Made by a program: the position numbers and the translations under genes. The notes under the pieces are model-generated. The model did not search any database. It saw only the letters and a program-made list of their open reading frames with translations, and was not told where the DNA came from. A stretch of 64,000 nt of DNA from contig NZ_BAGL01000127.1 in the NCBI RefSeq assembly GCF_000308875.1, positions 62,001 through 126,000 of the forward strand, written 5' to 3'. Positions 43,853 to 52,328 of the stretch are shown piece after piece. Source of the DNA: Nocardia transvalensis NBRC 15921 (GTDB taxonomy: Bacteria; Actinomycetota; Actinomycetes; Mycobacteriales; Mycobacteriaceae). Position 1 is the stretch's first letter, and every line of letters begins with the position of its first letter.

Positions 43853-44767
43853 GTGATCGCGTTGTACGCCCCAGGACAGGGCTCCCAGACACCCGGCATG
43901 CTCGCGCCTTGGCTCGATCTTCCCGGCGCGCGTGACCGTCTCGAACTGTGGTCCAAGGCCTCCGGCCTGGATCTGGTGCAGCTCGGCACCACCGCCACCG
44001 CGGACGAGATCAAGGACACCGCGGTGACACAACCTCTCGTGGTCGCCGCGGCGCTGCTCGCGTTCGCGGAGATCCCCGAGGCATCGGTTCCGGCGGACAC
44101 CATCGTCGCCGGACACTCGGTCGGTGAATTCGCCGCGGCGGCCGTCGCCGGGGTCATCACCCCCGACGAGGCCGTCACCCTGGCCGCCATCCGCGGCGCG
44201 GAGATGGCCAAGGCGTGCGCACTGGAACCGACCGGCATGTCGGCCGTCCTCGGTGGCGACGAGACCGTCGTCCTCGAGCGGCTCGCCGAGCTGGACCTCG
44301 TACCCGCCAACCGCAACGCCGCCGGCCAGATCGTGGCGGCGGGGCGGCTGGACGCGCTGGCGGAACTGGCGGCCAACCCGCCGGAGAAGGCGCGCATCCG
44401 CGCGCTGCCCGTCGCCGGCGCCTTCCACACCGCTTTCATGGCGCCCGCGCAGGACGCCGTGACGGGAGCGATCGCGCAGATCACTCCCGGCGAGCCGACC
44501 CGGACCCTGCTGTCGAACTTCGACGGCAAGCCGGTCATCTCGGGCAAAGACGCCATCGAGAAGCTCGCGGCGCAGGTCACCCGGCCCGTCCGGTGGGATC
44601 TGTGCACGGAGACCGTGCGCGCGGCAGGGGTGGCCGGTGTGGCCGAACTGCCTCCTGCCGGAACCCTCGTCGGAATCGCCAAGCGGGAGCTCAAGGGCAC
44701 CCCGAATCTGGCGCTGAAGACCCCCGAAGACATCCCCGCGTTGGCCGAACTGTCGGCAAACGGATAG
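43853..44767 (+). CDS. fabD: Malonyl-CoA:ACP transacylase
   Basis: A 304-residue FabD. The N-terminal GQGSQ motif (9-13 region of IALYAPGQGSQTPGML), the nucleophile Ser89 in GHSVGE and the catalytic His in VAGAFHTAFMAP are all in place. It moves malonyl from CoA to the acyl carrier protein for chain extension. The GTG at 43853 (VIALYAPG) is preferred, since FabD proteins begin just before this strand and GAGG lies close upstream. It is the first gene of the FAS-II operon that builds the long meromycolate chain of mycolic acids. Confidence 0.95.
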   Translation: MIALYAPGQGSQTPGMLAPWLDLPGARDRLELWSKASGLDLVQLGTTATADEIKDTAVTQPLVVAAALLAFAEIPEASVPADTIVAGHSVGEFAAAAVAGVITPDEAVTLAAIRGAEMAKACALEPTGMSAVLGGDETVVLERLAELDLVPANRNAAGQIVAAGRLDALAELAANPPEKARIRALPVAGAFHTAFMAPAQDAVTGAIAQITPGEPTRTLLSNFDGKPVISGKDAIEKLAAQVTRPVRWDLCTETVRAAGVAGVAELPPAGTLVGIAKRELKGTPNLALKTPEDIPALAELSANG

Positions 44768-44880
44768 CTTTCCTCGCGGCACGCAACGATGCGGCCGTGA
44801 GCGAGTCGACGGAAACACTCCGCCGTCTCGGACCGAAAAAACAATCGGACGCTAGTGAGTAACAAGAAGGGAGCCACGAA

Positions 44881-45183
44881 GTGGCCGCTCTGACCCAGGA
44901 ACAGATCGTCGAAGAGCTCGGCAAGATCATCGAAGAGGTGACCGGCATCGAGCCCTCCGAGGTGACGATCGAGAAGTCCTTCGTCGACGACCTGGACATC
45001 GACTCGCTGTCGATGGTCGAGATCGCGGTGCAGACCGAGGACAAGTACGGCGTCAAGATCCCCGACGAGGATCTCGCCAGCCTCAAGACCGTGGGTGACG
45101 CCGTGGGCTACATCCAGAAGCTCGAGGCGGAGAACGCCGACGCGGCCGAGGAGCTCAAGGCCAAGTTCGGCGCGGCCGAGTAA
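44881..45183 (+). CDS. acpM: Meromycolate extension acyl carrier protein
   Basis: A 100-residue ACP starting GTG at 44881, with AGAAGGGAG upstream. The 4'-phosphopantetheine attachment site is Ser42 in DLDIDSLSMVE. It has the C-terminal acidic/lysine-rich extension (ENADAAEELKAKFGAAE) that marks AcpM of mycolata, longer than the usual 80-residue ACP. It carries growing acyl chains between the FAS-II enzymes. A 113-base gap separates it from fabD; KasA follows 12 bases after. Confidence 0.95.
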   Translation: MAALTQEQIVEELGKIIEEVTGIEPSEVTIEKSFVDDLDIDSLSMVEIAVQTEDKYGVKIPDEDLASLKTVGDAVGYIQKLEAENADAAEELKAKFGAAE

Positions 45184-45195
45184 GGGCCCGATACC

Positions 45196-46446
45196 GTGAC
45201 CACTCCTTCCACCTTGAACGGGAACTTTCCCAACGTCGTCGTAACGAGCCTGGCGGCGACCACGTCGATCGCGGGCGACGTCGATGCGACGTGGAAGGGA
45301 CTCCTCAACGGCGAGAGCGGCATCGAGACGCTCGAGGATTCCTTTGTCGAGGAATACGACCTTCCGGTCCGCATCGGCGGCCACCTGAAGGTCCGTCCGG
45401 AGACCCAGCTCAGCCGGGTCGAATGTCGTCGCATGGCGTACGTCGAGCAGCTCGCGACCGTTCTCGGTCGCGAGGTGTGGCGCAACGCGGGAAGCCCCGA
45501 GGTCGACCCCGAGCGGCTCGGCGTGGCGATCGGCACCGGCCTCGGCGGCGGCGACGCGCTCATCGACTCGGTCGACAAGCTGAAGAACGGTGGCTATCGC
45601 AAGATCTCGCCGCTGGCAGTTCAGATGGTCATGCCGAACGGGCCGTCCGCCGTTGTGGGTCTGGAACTCCAGGCCCGGGCGGGAGTGGTCACGCCGGTAT
45701 CGGCGTGCTCGTCGGGTTCGGAAGCCATCGCGAACGCGTGGCGGATGATCGTGATGGGCGACGCCGACATGGTCGTCACCGGCGGGGTCGAGGGCTACAT
45801 CGATGCGGTGCCGATCGCGGCGTTCTCCATGATGCGCGCGATGAGCACCCGCAACGACGACCCGAAGGGCGCCTCGCGTCCGTTCGACTCCGGGCGTGAC
45901 GGTTTCGTCTTCGGCGAGGCCGGTGCGCTGATGGTCGTGGAGACCGAGGAGCACGCCAAGGCGCGCGGGGCCACCATCCACGCTCGCCTGATGGGCGCGG
46001 GTATCACCTCCGACGGTTTCCACCTGGTCGCCCCGGCCCCCGACGGCAAGGGCGCGGCACGCGCGATGACCCGGGCGATGCAGACCGCGGGTCTGACCCA
46101 GAAGGACATCACCCACGTCAACGCGCACGCGACCGCGACGCCGATCGGCGACACCGCCGAGGCGAACGCGATCAACCTGGCCGTCGGCAACCACGCCTCG
46201 GTCTACGCCCCGAAGTCCGCTCTGGGGCACTCGATCGGCGCCGTCGGCGCCCTCGAGTCGGTGCTCACCGTGCTCAGCATCCGGGACGGCATCGTGCCGC
46301 CCACGCTGAACCTGGAGAGCCAGGATCCGGAGATCGACCTCGATGTCGTGCACGGCGAGGCCCGCCGCCAGGACATCGAGTACGCGATCAACAACTCGTT
46401 CGGATTCGGTGGGCACAATGTGGCGCTCGCCTTCGGCCGGTACTGA
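45196..46446 (+). CDS. kasA: Beta-ketoacyl-ACP synthase KasA
   Basis: A 416-residue condensing enzyme, equal in length to the mycobacterial KasA. The catalytic residues fall at the same numbers: Cys171 (VSACSSGSEAIANAW), His311 (HVNAHATATPIGD), Lys340 and His345 (PKSALGHSIGAVGALE). It condenses malonyl-AcpM with long acyl-AcpM chains. The GTG at 45196 lies 12 bases after acpM. In Mycobacterium a second synthase, kasB, follows; here none is present, and a 17-bp hairpin stands between kasA and accD6. Confidence 0.95.
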   Translation: MTTPSTLNGNFPNVVVTSLAATTSIAGDVDATWKGLLNGESGIETLEDSFVEEYDLPVRIGGHLKVRPETQLSRVECRRMAYVEQLATVLGREVWRNAGSPEVDPERLGVAIGTGLGGGDALIDSVDKLKNGGYRKISPLAVQMVMPNGPSAVVGLELQARAGVVTPVSACSSGSEAIANAWRMIVMGDADMVVTGGVEGYIDAVPIAAFSMMRAMSTRNDDPKGASRPFDSGRDGFVFGEAGALMVVETEEHAKARGATIHARLMGAGITSDGFHLVAPAPDGKGAARAMTRAMQTAGLTQKDITHVNAHATATPIGDTAEANAINLAVGNHASVYAPKSALGHSIGAVGALESVLTVLSIRDGIVPPTLNLESQDPEIDLDVVHGEARRQDIEYAINNSFGFGGHNVALAFGRY

Positions 46447-46468
46447 CGCCGAGCCGATCACACAGCGA

Positions 46469-46508
46469 TCCCGGTGGGGTTTCCGGAACCGCGGAAACCC
46501 CACCGGGA
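46469..46508 (+). terminator. Perfect 17-bp hairpin between kasA and accD6
   Basis: TCCCGGTGGGGTTTCCG (46469-46485) pairs perfectly with CGGAAACCCCACCGGGA (46492-46508) across a 6-base loop. It lies 22 bases after the kasA stop and 55 bases before accD6, where kasB sits in Mycobacterium. Strong enough to terminate, attenuate or define an mRNA end. Confidence 0.75.
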
Positions 46509-46563
46509 CAACTGCATTCACAGCCGCGGCAGCGACTCCACTTTCCCTCGAGGAGACAACGCG

Positions 46564-47994
46564 ATGACCACCATGGTCCCCGCCCAGGCGGACGCCACGA
46601 CCGATCCCCGTGATCCGCTGGGCCGGTTGCAGCGCTTCTTCGATCCCGGAACGGTGCTGCCGCTGCACCCGCGCGACAAGTCCGGTGTGCTGGCGGCCGT
46701 CGGCGAGGTCGACGGCGTGCGCACCGTCGCCTACTGCTCGGACGCCACCGTCATGGGCGGCGCGATGGGCGTCGAGGGCTGCAAGCACATCGTCGACGCC
46801 ATCGACACGGCTATCGACTCCAAGATCCCCGTCGTCGGCATCTGGCATTCCGGCGGGGCCCGCCTGGCCGAGGGTGTCGAGGCGCTGCACGCGGTCGGTC
46901 TCGTCTTCGAGGCCATGGTCCGCGCGTCCGGCCTGGTCCCCCAGATTTCCGTCGTCGTCGGCTTCGCGGCCGGTGGCGCGGCCTACGGTCCCGCGCTCAC
47001 CGATGTCGTCATCATGGCCCCGGAGGGTCGCGTCTTCGTGACCGGCCCGGACGTGGTGCGCTCGGTGACCGGCGAGAACGTGGATATGGAAACGCTCGGC
47101 GGCCCGGTCACCCACGGCAAGAAGTCCGGCGTGTGCCACATCGTCGCCAACGACGAGAACGACGCCATGCACCGCGGCCGCCGGCTGGTCTCGATGTTCG
47201 CCGAGCAGGGTGAATTCGACCTGCTCGCCGCCGAACACGGCGATGTCGACCTCAAGGCGATGCTCCCGGCCTCGGCCAAGCGCGCCTACGACGTGAAGCC
47301 GGTCGTGCACGAACTGCTCGACAACGTGGACGGTGAGTCCACCTTCGAGGAGTTGCAGGGCGGCTACGCGCGCAGCATCGTGACCGGCCTGGGCCGCCTC
47401 GGTGGCCGCACCGTCGGCGTCCTCGCCAACAATCCGCTGCGCATGGGCGGCTGCCTCACCTCCGAAAGTGCCGAGAAGGCAGCGCGTTTCGTGCGGCTGT
47501 GCAACTCCTTCGGCATCCCGATCGTGGTCGTCACCGACGTGCCCGGCTACCTGCCCGGCGTCGGGATGGAGTGGGAGGGCGTGGTGCGCCGCGGCGCCAA
47601 GCTGCTGCACGCCTTCGCCGAGGCCCGCGTCCCGCGCGTCACGCTGGTGACCCGGAAGATCTACGGCGGCGCCTACATCGCCATGAATGCCCGCTCGCTG
47701 GGCGCGACCGCGGTGTTCGCCTGGCCCGAGTCCGAGGTGGCCGTCATGGGCGCCAAGGCCGCGGTCGGCATCCTGCACAAGAAGGCGATCGCCAAGGCGC
47801 CCGAGGAGGAGCGCGAGGCGATGATCGAGCGACTCACCGCCGAGCACGAGGCCATCGCCGGCGGTGTCGGCCGCGCCCTCGCCATCGGCGTCGTCGACGA
47901 GGTCATCGACCCCGCCAAGACCCGCTCCACCCTCGCCGCCGCCCTCGCGTCGGCCCCGGCCCGCGCGAGCCACAACAAGAACATCCCGCTGTAA
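46564..47994 (+). CDS. accD6: Acyl-CoA carboxylase beta subunit AccD6
   Basis: A 476-residue carboxyltransferase subunit. The two crotonase-like halves are visible: the N-terminal oxyanion-type glycines (HSGGARLAEGVEAL, FAAGGAAYGPALTD) bind acyl-CoA, and the C-terminal half (TDVPGYLPGVGMEWEGVVRR, KIYGGAYIAMNARSLG) binds carboxybiotin. With a biotinylated alpha subunit encoded elsewhere, it makes malonyl-CoA, the extender for FabD. GAGGAGA lies 7 bases before the ATG at 46564. The hairpin at 46469-46508 may set its level apart from that of kasA. Confidence 0.94.
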   Translation: MTTMVPAQADATTDPRDPLGRLQRFFDPGTVLPLHPRDKSGVLAAVGEVDGVRTVAYCSDATVMGGAMGVEGCKHIVDAIDTAIDSKIPVVGIWHSGGARLAEGVEALHAVGLVFEAMVRASGLVPQISVVVGFAAGGAAYGPALTDVVIMAPEGRVFVTGPDVVRSVTGENVDMETLGGPVTHGKKSGVCHIVANDENDAMHRGRRLVSMFAEQGEFDLLAAEHGDVDLKAMLPASAKRAYDVKPVVHELLDNVDGESTFEELQGGYARSIVTGLGRLGGRTVGVLANNPLRMGGCLTSESAEKAARFVRLCNSFGIPIVVVTDVPGYLPGVGMEWEGVVRRGAKLLHAFAEARVPRVTLVTRKIYGGAYIAMNARSLGATAVFAWPESEVAVMGAKAAVGILHKKAIAKAPEEEREAMIERLTAEHEAIAGGVGRALAIGVVDEVIDPAKTRSTLAAALASAPARASHNKNIPL

Positions 47995-48085
47995 GTCGTC
48001 GCTCCGGATTTCATATACGAAACCGGTAGCCTGCCGGTAACCCGCGCGATATGGCGGCGGCACACGCGCCACATATTTTCCCGCC

Positions 48086-49414
48086 ATGACGGTGGTGACC
48101 GATGTTCCCGAGATCTCCGGGAACGATGAGGACGGTGCGCCTCGCTCGCGCTGGTACAGCTCGCTGTTCGTGCAGTTGCTGGTGGCGATCGTGGCCGGGA
48201 TCGCGGTGGGCGCGCTGTGGCCGGGGCTGGGCGCGGACCTGAAACCGCTGGCCGACGGCTTCATCAAACTGATCAAGATGGTGATCGCGCCGATCGTGTT
48301 CTGCACGGTCGTGCTCGGCATCGCGCATGTCGGGGATATGAAGGCGGTGGGCCGGATCGGGGTCAAGGCCCTGATCTACTTCGAGGCCGTCACCACGTTC
48401 GCGCTGCTGTTCGGGCTGCTGGTGGGCAATCTGGTCCAGCCGGGCAGCGGCTTCCACATCGATGCGCAGACACTGGCCACCGGCGCGGACCAGGTGGCGA
48501 AGAAGACCGGTAACGGGGAGCTGCCGCACACCGTCGAGTTTCTGCTGAATATCGTTCCGGCGTCGGTGATCTCGGCGTTCGCGGAGAATCAGCTGTTGCA
48601 GGTCCTGTTCTTCGCGGTGCTGTTCGGCCTGGCGCTGGCGAAGTTCCGCGAGCGCGTGCCGACCATGATCCCGCAGGCGATCGACCAGATCGGGCAGATC
48701 TTCTTCGTCATCATCGGGTGGATCATGCGGCTGTCGCCGCTCGGCGCGTTCGGGGCGATGGCCTACATCATCGGGCAGTACGGGCTGTCGTCGCTGGGCA
48801 GCTACGGCAAGCTCATCGCCTGCTGCTATCTCGCCGCGGCGCTGTTCCTGCTGGTGCTGGCGGCGATCGTGCGGGTGTTCGCGGGGGTGAATCCCTGGAA
48901 GCTGCTGAAGTACGTGAAGGACGAGCTGTTCCTGGCGCTCGGCACCGCCTCCACCGAGGCCGTGCTGCCGCGCATCATGACCAAGCTGACCGACGCCGGC
49001 TGTTCGCGGGCGTGCACGGGACTGGTGATCCCGACCGGGTACTCGTTCAATCTCGACGGGGCCACCCTCTACCTGTCGATCTGCGTGCTGTTCCTCGCGC
49101 AAGCGCTGGGGGTGGATCTCAGTGTGGGCGAACAGATTACGGCGCTGCTGGTGCTGATGCTCACGTCCAAGGGGATGGCGGGCGTGCCGGGTTCGTCGTT
49201 CCTGGCGCTGTCGGCCACCATCTCCGCCATCGGGCACGGCTCCATCCCCGTCGCGGCCGTCGCGGTCCTGCTCGGCGCGGACCGGATCATGGATTCGATG
49301 CGGGTCTCGGTGAATCTGCTCGGCAACTGCGTGGCCACGCTCGTGGTCGCGAACTGGGAAGGGCAACTGGACAAGTCGCGCATGCGCGCGGTGCTGGACG
49401 GTGCGCGGGTGTAG
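48086..49414 (+). CDS. dctA: Dicarboxylate/cation symporter (DctA-like)
   Basis: A 442-residue member of the dicarboxylate/amino acid:cation symporter family. Signature segments are LGTASTEAVLPRIM, GYSFNLDGATLYLSI and TSKGMAGVPGSSFLALSATI, which line the substrate site and re-entrant loops. TASTEAVLPR and the adjoining residues point to C4-dicarboxylates (succinate, fumarate, malate) rather than glutamate. About eight transmembrane helices start near residue 24. It is not part of the FAS-II operon in function, although it follows accD6 on the same strand by 91 bases. Confidence 0.9.
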   Translation: MTVVTDVPEISGNDEDGAPRSRWYSSLFVQLLVAIVAGIAVGALWPGLGADLKPLADGFIKLIKMVIAPIVFCTVVLGIAHVGDMKAVGRIGVKALIYFEAVTTFALLFGLLVGNLVQPGSGFHIDAQTLATGADQVAKKTGNGELPHTVEFLLNIVPASVISAFAENQLLQVLFFAVLFGLALAKFRERVPTMIPQAIDQIGQIFFVIIGWIMRLSPLGAFGAMAYIIGQYGLSSLGSYGKLIACCYLAAALFLLVLAAIVRVFAGVNPWKLLKYVKDELFLALGTASTEAVLPRIMTKLTDAGCSRACTGLVIPTGYSFNLDGATLYLSICVLFLAQALGVDLSVGEQITALLVLMLTSKGMAGVPGSSFLALSATISAIGHGSIPVAAVAVLLGADRIMDSMRVSVNLLGNCVATLVVANWEGQLDKSRMRAVLDGARV

Positions 49415-49492
49415 GTGCGGGAATGCCTCGCGCCGGCATCGGGTTGTGCGCCCGGCGAAGTGCGGGAATGCCTCGCGCCGGCATCGGGTTGT
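49415..49492 (+). repeat. 33-bp direct repeat, two copies with 45-bp period
   Basis: Two identical 33-bp copies (49415-49447 and 49460-49492) begin directly after the dctA stop. Each begins GTGCGGGAATGCC and contains the short inverted repeat ATGCC/GGCAT. The position after a stop codon is like that of the palindromic elements elsewhere in the window. Confidence 0.7.
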
Positions 49493-49550
49493 CCACCGCG
49501 ACAACCATTGAGCTGGCGGTCCGGGCTGCCCGGCGCCGGAAGGGCCGGGT

Positions 49551-50411
49551 ATGAAGTTCGCAGTCAGTTACAACAGTGCCTTCTACGGCGGCGATCCCGA
49601 TGCCATCGTCGCCTACGCGCGGCATGCGGAGGCGTGCGGATTCGAGGGCCTGTACCTGCCCGAACATCTGGCCCTGCGCCCCGGGACGACGCTGCACGGC
49701 ACGGAGGTCCAGCTCGACCTGCCGTTCCTCGACCCGCTCGACACCCTCGCCTACGTCGCCGCGGCCACCGACCGGCTGCTCCTGGGCACCGGAGTCCTGT
49801 TGCTGCCGTACCGGCATCCGGTGGTGCTGGCCAAGCAGCTGGCGACGATCGACACCCTGTCCAAGGGCCGCATGCGGCTGCTGACGATCGGGATCGGCAT
49901 CCTCGCGGAGGAGGCGGATGCGGCGGGGGTCGACTTCCGCACCCGCGGACGCCGCACCGACGAGGCGATCGACGTGCTGCGCCTGCTGTGGTCCGGCGGC
50001 ACGGAGGGCGTCAGCTACGACGGGGAGTTCTACTCCCTCGACAAGGTCGTGCAGTATCCGAAGCCCTACGAGGCCACCACACTCCCCATCCACATCGGCG
50101 GGTCGAGTAACGCGGCCGCCCGCCGGGTCGGGCTGCGCGGTGACGGATACTTCGCCGGAGGCGCGCTGGTCCCGCAGGAACGGGCCGAGCAGTGGGAGCT
50201 GGCGCGCTCGACCGCCGCGGCGGCCGGGCGGAATCCGGACCTGCTCGACTACTCCCGCTGGAGCGGCATCGACCTGACCGACGAGCGGCTCGCGGCCTTC
50301 ACCGAGGCGGGAGTCACGCGCCTCGTCGTCAGCGCCACTGCGCCCGACCCGAAGGAGCGCCTCGACGAACTGTCCCGCTTCGCCGAGCGGTTCATCCACG
50401 CAGGTTCGTGA
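49551..50411 (+). CDS. LLM-class F420-dependent oxidoreductase
   Basis: A 286-residue TIM-barrel protein of the luciferase-like monooxygenase family. It shows GFEGLYLPEHLAL near residue 30, TDRLLLGTGVLLLPYRHPVV and LAKQLATIDTLSKGRMRLLT, and the strand LPIHIGGSSNAAARRVGLRG. This arrangement is typical of F420-dependent reductases of actinobacteria. The substrate is unknown. Start ATG at 49551 after GGGCCGGGT. It stands alone, convergent with the acyl-CoA dehydrogenase-like gene. Confidence 0.88.
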   Translation: MKFAVSYNSAFYGGDPDAIVAYARHAEACGFEGLYLPEHLALRPGTTLHGTEVQLDLPFLDPLDTLAYVAAATDRLLLGTGVLLLPYRHPVVLAKQLATIDTLSKGRMRLLTIGIGILAEEADAAGVDFRTRGRRTDEAIDVLRLLWSGGTEGVSYDGEFYSLDKVVQYPKPYEATTLPIHIGGSSNAAARRVGLRGDGYFAGGALVPQERAEQWELARSTAAAAGRNPDLLDYSRWSGIDLTDERLAAFTEAGVTRLVVSATAPDPKERLDELSRFAERFIHAGS

Positions 50412-50526
50412 TCCGCGCCTCGCGGCTGAGCCAACCGGCACTATCAAAACGGGAGCGCCGGCCGGTTGCGACAGTCGCGCTTTCCAGCGGGAGCATCGGC
50501 GACGGCAGGCGCTGTCCAGCGCAAGC

Positions 50527-50538
50527 ACCCGGCCGGGT
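50527..50538. terminator. 12-bp palindrome between convergent genes
   Basis: ACCCGGCCGGGT is a perfect palindrome in the 141-base gap between the convergent genes ending at 50411 and 50553; a weak candidate for a shared terminator. The gap holds nothing else that I can name. Confidence 0.3.
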
Positions 50539-50552
50539 AGGGGCAGTCGGCG

Positions 50553-51563
50553 CTACCCGGCGGGAGCGAGGCGGGCGAGTAGGGCATTCCTGATCGGGTC
50601 GCGGGTGGTGCACACCAGCGCGAAGGTCGCCTGCCGCATGAGTCGTTCCGGGGTCGAGTCGGCGGCGGTGGCGCGGCTGCCGACCGCCACGACGCCCGCG
50701 GCCGCGGCATTGACGGCGGCCTGGGCGATCTCGGCGCGCAGGGCGTAGGTCGCCTCGGCGTCGCCCACGGCCGAGGCGAAGCGTTCCCGCAGGGCGGCGA
50801 ACTGGGTGTCGTAGGCGGCCGTATCGGCGCCCAGGTCGTGCAGTTGCCGCACGCAGCGCGACAGCACGCCGAGCGACAGGGCCCCGTTCACCCAGTCGGT
50901 CAGGCTGCCGCGGCCCGCGGTGAACTCGCCGAGCGATTTCACGCCGACGAGGCGGGAGCCGTCGATGAAGGCGTTGTCGTAGGTGACTCGGACCGTCGCG
51001 CTGGCGTCGGCGGCGATCAGCGGGATGCGCTCCGCCGTCACGCCCTGCGTAGTATCGGACGGAACCAGCAGTGTCGCAACGGATTCCGTCTCGCCCGAGC
51101 GCAGGCGGACCGAGGTGGCCACCGCGTCGACGTAACCCCAGCCCGTCACGAAGGGGGCGGTGCCGGTCAGCGCGAAGCCGCCGTCGACGGGCTCGGCGAA
51201 CAGCGTCGGGGCCGTGCGCGCACCGGCGTAGGACACGCCGCACCGGTATCGCCCCTCGCGCATCTCCGGCAGGAGGCGGTCACGCAGCTCCGCGTTGTCA
51301 CCGAAGGCGACCGCCCGCAGGGCGCCGAGGTGCTGTGCCCACACGAAACCCGTTGCCAGACAACCGCCGAGCACGGTGGCGGCCGTATCGATCAGCGCGT
51401 CGGGGGTCATCCCCTCCGACAGCACGAACCCGTAGAAACCCCGCTCGGCCAACGCGTCGAAGTTCCCCGGCGGGATGACCCCGGTGCGGTCCACCTCCCC
51501 GGCCCGCGGATCGAGGACCTCCTCAACCACCTGTCGCGCCGCGGCCGGCCAGTCCTGAGCCAC
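50553..51563 (-). CDS. Acyl-CoA dehydrogenase-like flavoprotein
   Basis: A 336-residue protein with the acyl-CoA dehydrogenase layout: N-terminal helices, then a beta-domain with FALTGTAPFVTGWGYVDAVA and the C-terminal helical bundle. It is shorter than typical members (about 380), and I do not see the usual catalytic Glu region clearly. Members of this short subgroup may oxidise an acyl thioester or act in monooxygenase-like reactions. GTG at 51563 is the start. It lies downstream of the DUF3145 gene with a palindromic element between them. Confidence 0.75.
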   Translation of the reverse strand: MAQDWPAAARQVVEEVLDPRAGEVDRTGVIPPGNFDALAERGFYGFVLSEGMTPDALIDTAATVLGGCLATGFVWAQHLGALRAVAFGDNAELRDRLLPEMREGRYRCGVSYAGARTAPTLFAEPVDGGFALTGTAPFVTGWGYVDAVATSVRLRSGETESVATLLVPSDTTQGVTAERIPLIAADASATVRVTYDNAFIDGSRLVGVKSLGEFTAGRGSLTDWVNGALSLGVLSRCVRQLHDLGADTAAYDTQFAALRERFASAVGDAEATYALRAEIAQAAVNAAAAGVVAVGSRATAADSTPERLMRQATFALVCTTRDPIRNALLARLAPAG

Positions 51564-51635
51564 GGATCACCCCTCCCGATCGACATGTCGCCCTCCGGCA
51601 CTCTATCGGCCGGAACCCCCAGCGCGGAGGTGTGG

Positions 51636-51660
51636 GTCCCGGCCGAGAGCATGCCGGGAC
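51636..51660. terminator. 25-nt palindromic element downstream of the DUF3145 gene
   Basis: GTCCCGGC, loop CGAGAGCAT, GCCGGGAC: the same perfect 8-bp stem as at 42193-42217, with one loop base changed. It lies 38 bases past the stop of the minus-strand DUF3145 gene. There is no tandem amplification here. Confidence 0.6.
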
Positions 51661-51697
51661 AGCAGGAGGTTTCGTGGCGGGCAGCGGGTGTCGCCGC

Positions 51698-52231
51698 TCA
51701 GCCGACGTCGCGGCGCAGCCAGGTGACCTCCGCGCCCTCGCCGCCCCAGCGGAACGGCTCGAGGTCGTCGTCCCAGGCGGTGCCGAGGGCCTGGTCGATC
51801 TCCGCGGTGATTTCCGACGGGGTGTGCCGGCCGCGTTCGTGGGCGGCCCGCACTATTTCCCGGAGGCGATTTTCTCCCACCACGACATCGCCGTTGGCGC
51901 CCGTCGCGCCGCGCCACAGACCCAGGCCGGGGACGAAACAGTAGCGTTCGCCGTCGACGCCCTCACTGGGATCCTCGGTGACTTCGAAACGCAACACCGG
52001 CCACGCTCGCAAAGCCGTAGCAATCCTCGATCCCGTGCCCACCGGGCCTACCCAGTCGGTGGTCGCGCGCAGCTGACCCGACGCCGCCGGCTGTGATGTC
52101 CAGCGCAATTTCGCGGGTGACTTCAGGGCCGAGGAGAGGGTCCACTCGATGTGCGGGCACAGCGCGGCCGGCGACGAATGGATGTACACAACACCAGTCG
52201 TCGCATCAGCGAACTGATTCGATGCGCGCAC
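51698..52231 (-). CDS. DUF3145 family protein
   Basis: A 177-residue protein matching DUF3145 of mycolata: it starts VRASNQFADATTGVVYIHSS and contains WVGPVGTGSRIATALRAWPV, RFEVTEDPSEGVDGERYCF and LGTAWDDDLEPFRWGGEGAE. The family is conserved in Mycobacterium, Nocardia and Streptomyces with no assigned function. The start is GTG at 52231. The gene is probably a single transcription unit ending at the hairpin 51636-51660. Highly conserved, so likely a housekeeping protein (inference). Confidence 0.9.
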   Translation of the reverse strand: MRASNQFADATTGVVYIHSSPAALCPHIEWTLSSALKSPAKLRWTSQPAASGQLRATTDWVGPVGTGSRIATALRAWPVLRFEVTEDPSEGVDGERYCFVPGLGLWRGATGANGDVVVGENRLREIVRAAHERGRHTPSEITAEIDQALGTAWDDDLEPFRWGGEGAEVTWLRRDVG

Positions 52232-52328
52232 CAGTACCTCCAGCCTCGACGTGGGACGTCTTCCCCAACATCCCTGCTGCGAGCCGGTGCGTTGCCCGAG
52301 TTTACTGGAGTGCCCGGAGTTACGGGTG

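Noticed and set aside
43438..48366. A very long open frame on the minus strand across the mabR-fabD-acpM-kasA-accD6 region
   Set aside because: It lies opposite five well-supported genes, and its residues are the His/Arg/Asp-rich mix that arises opposite GC-rich coding DNA. Not a gene.
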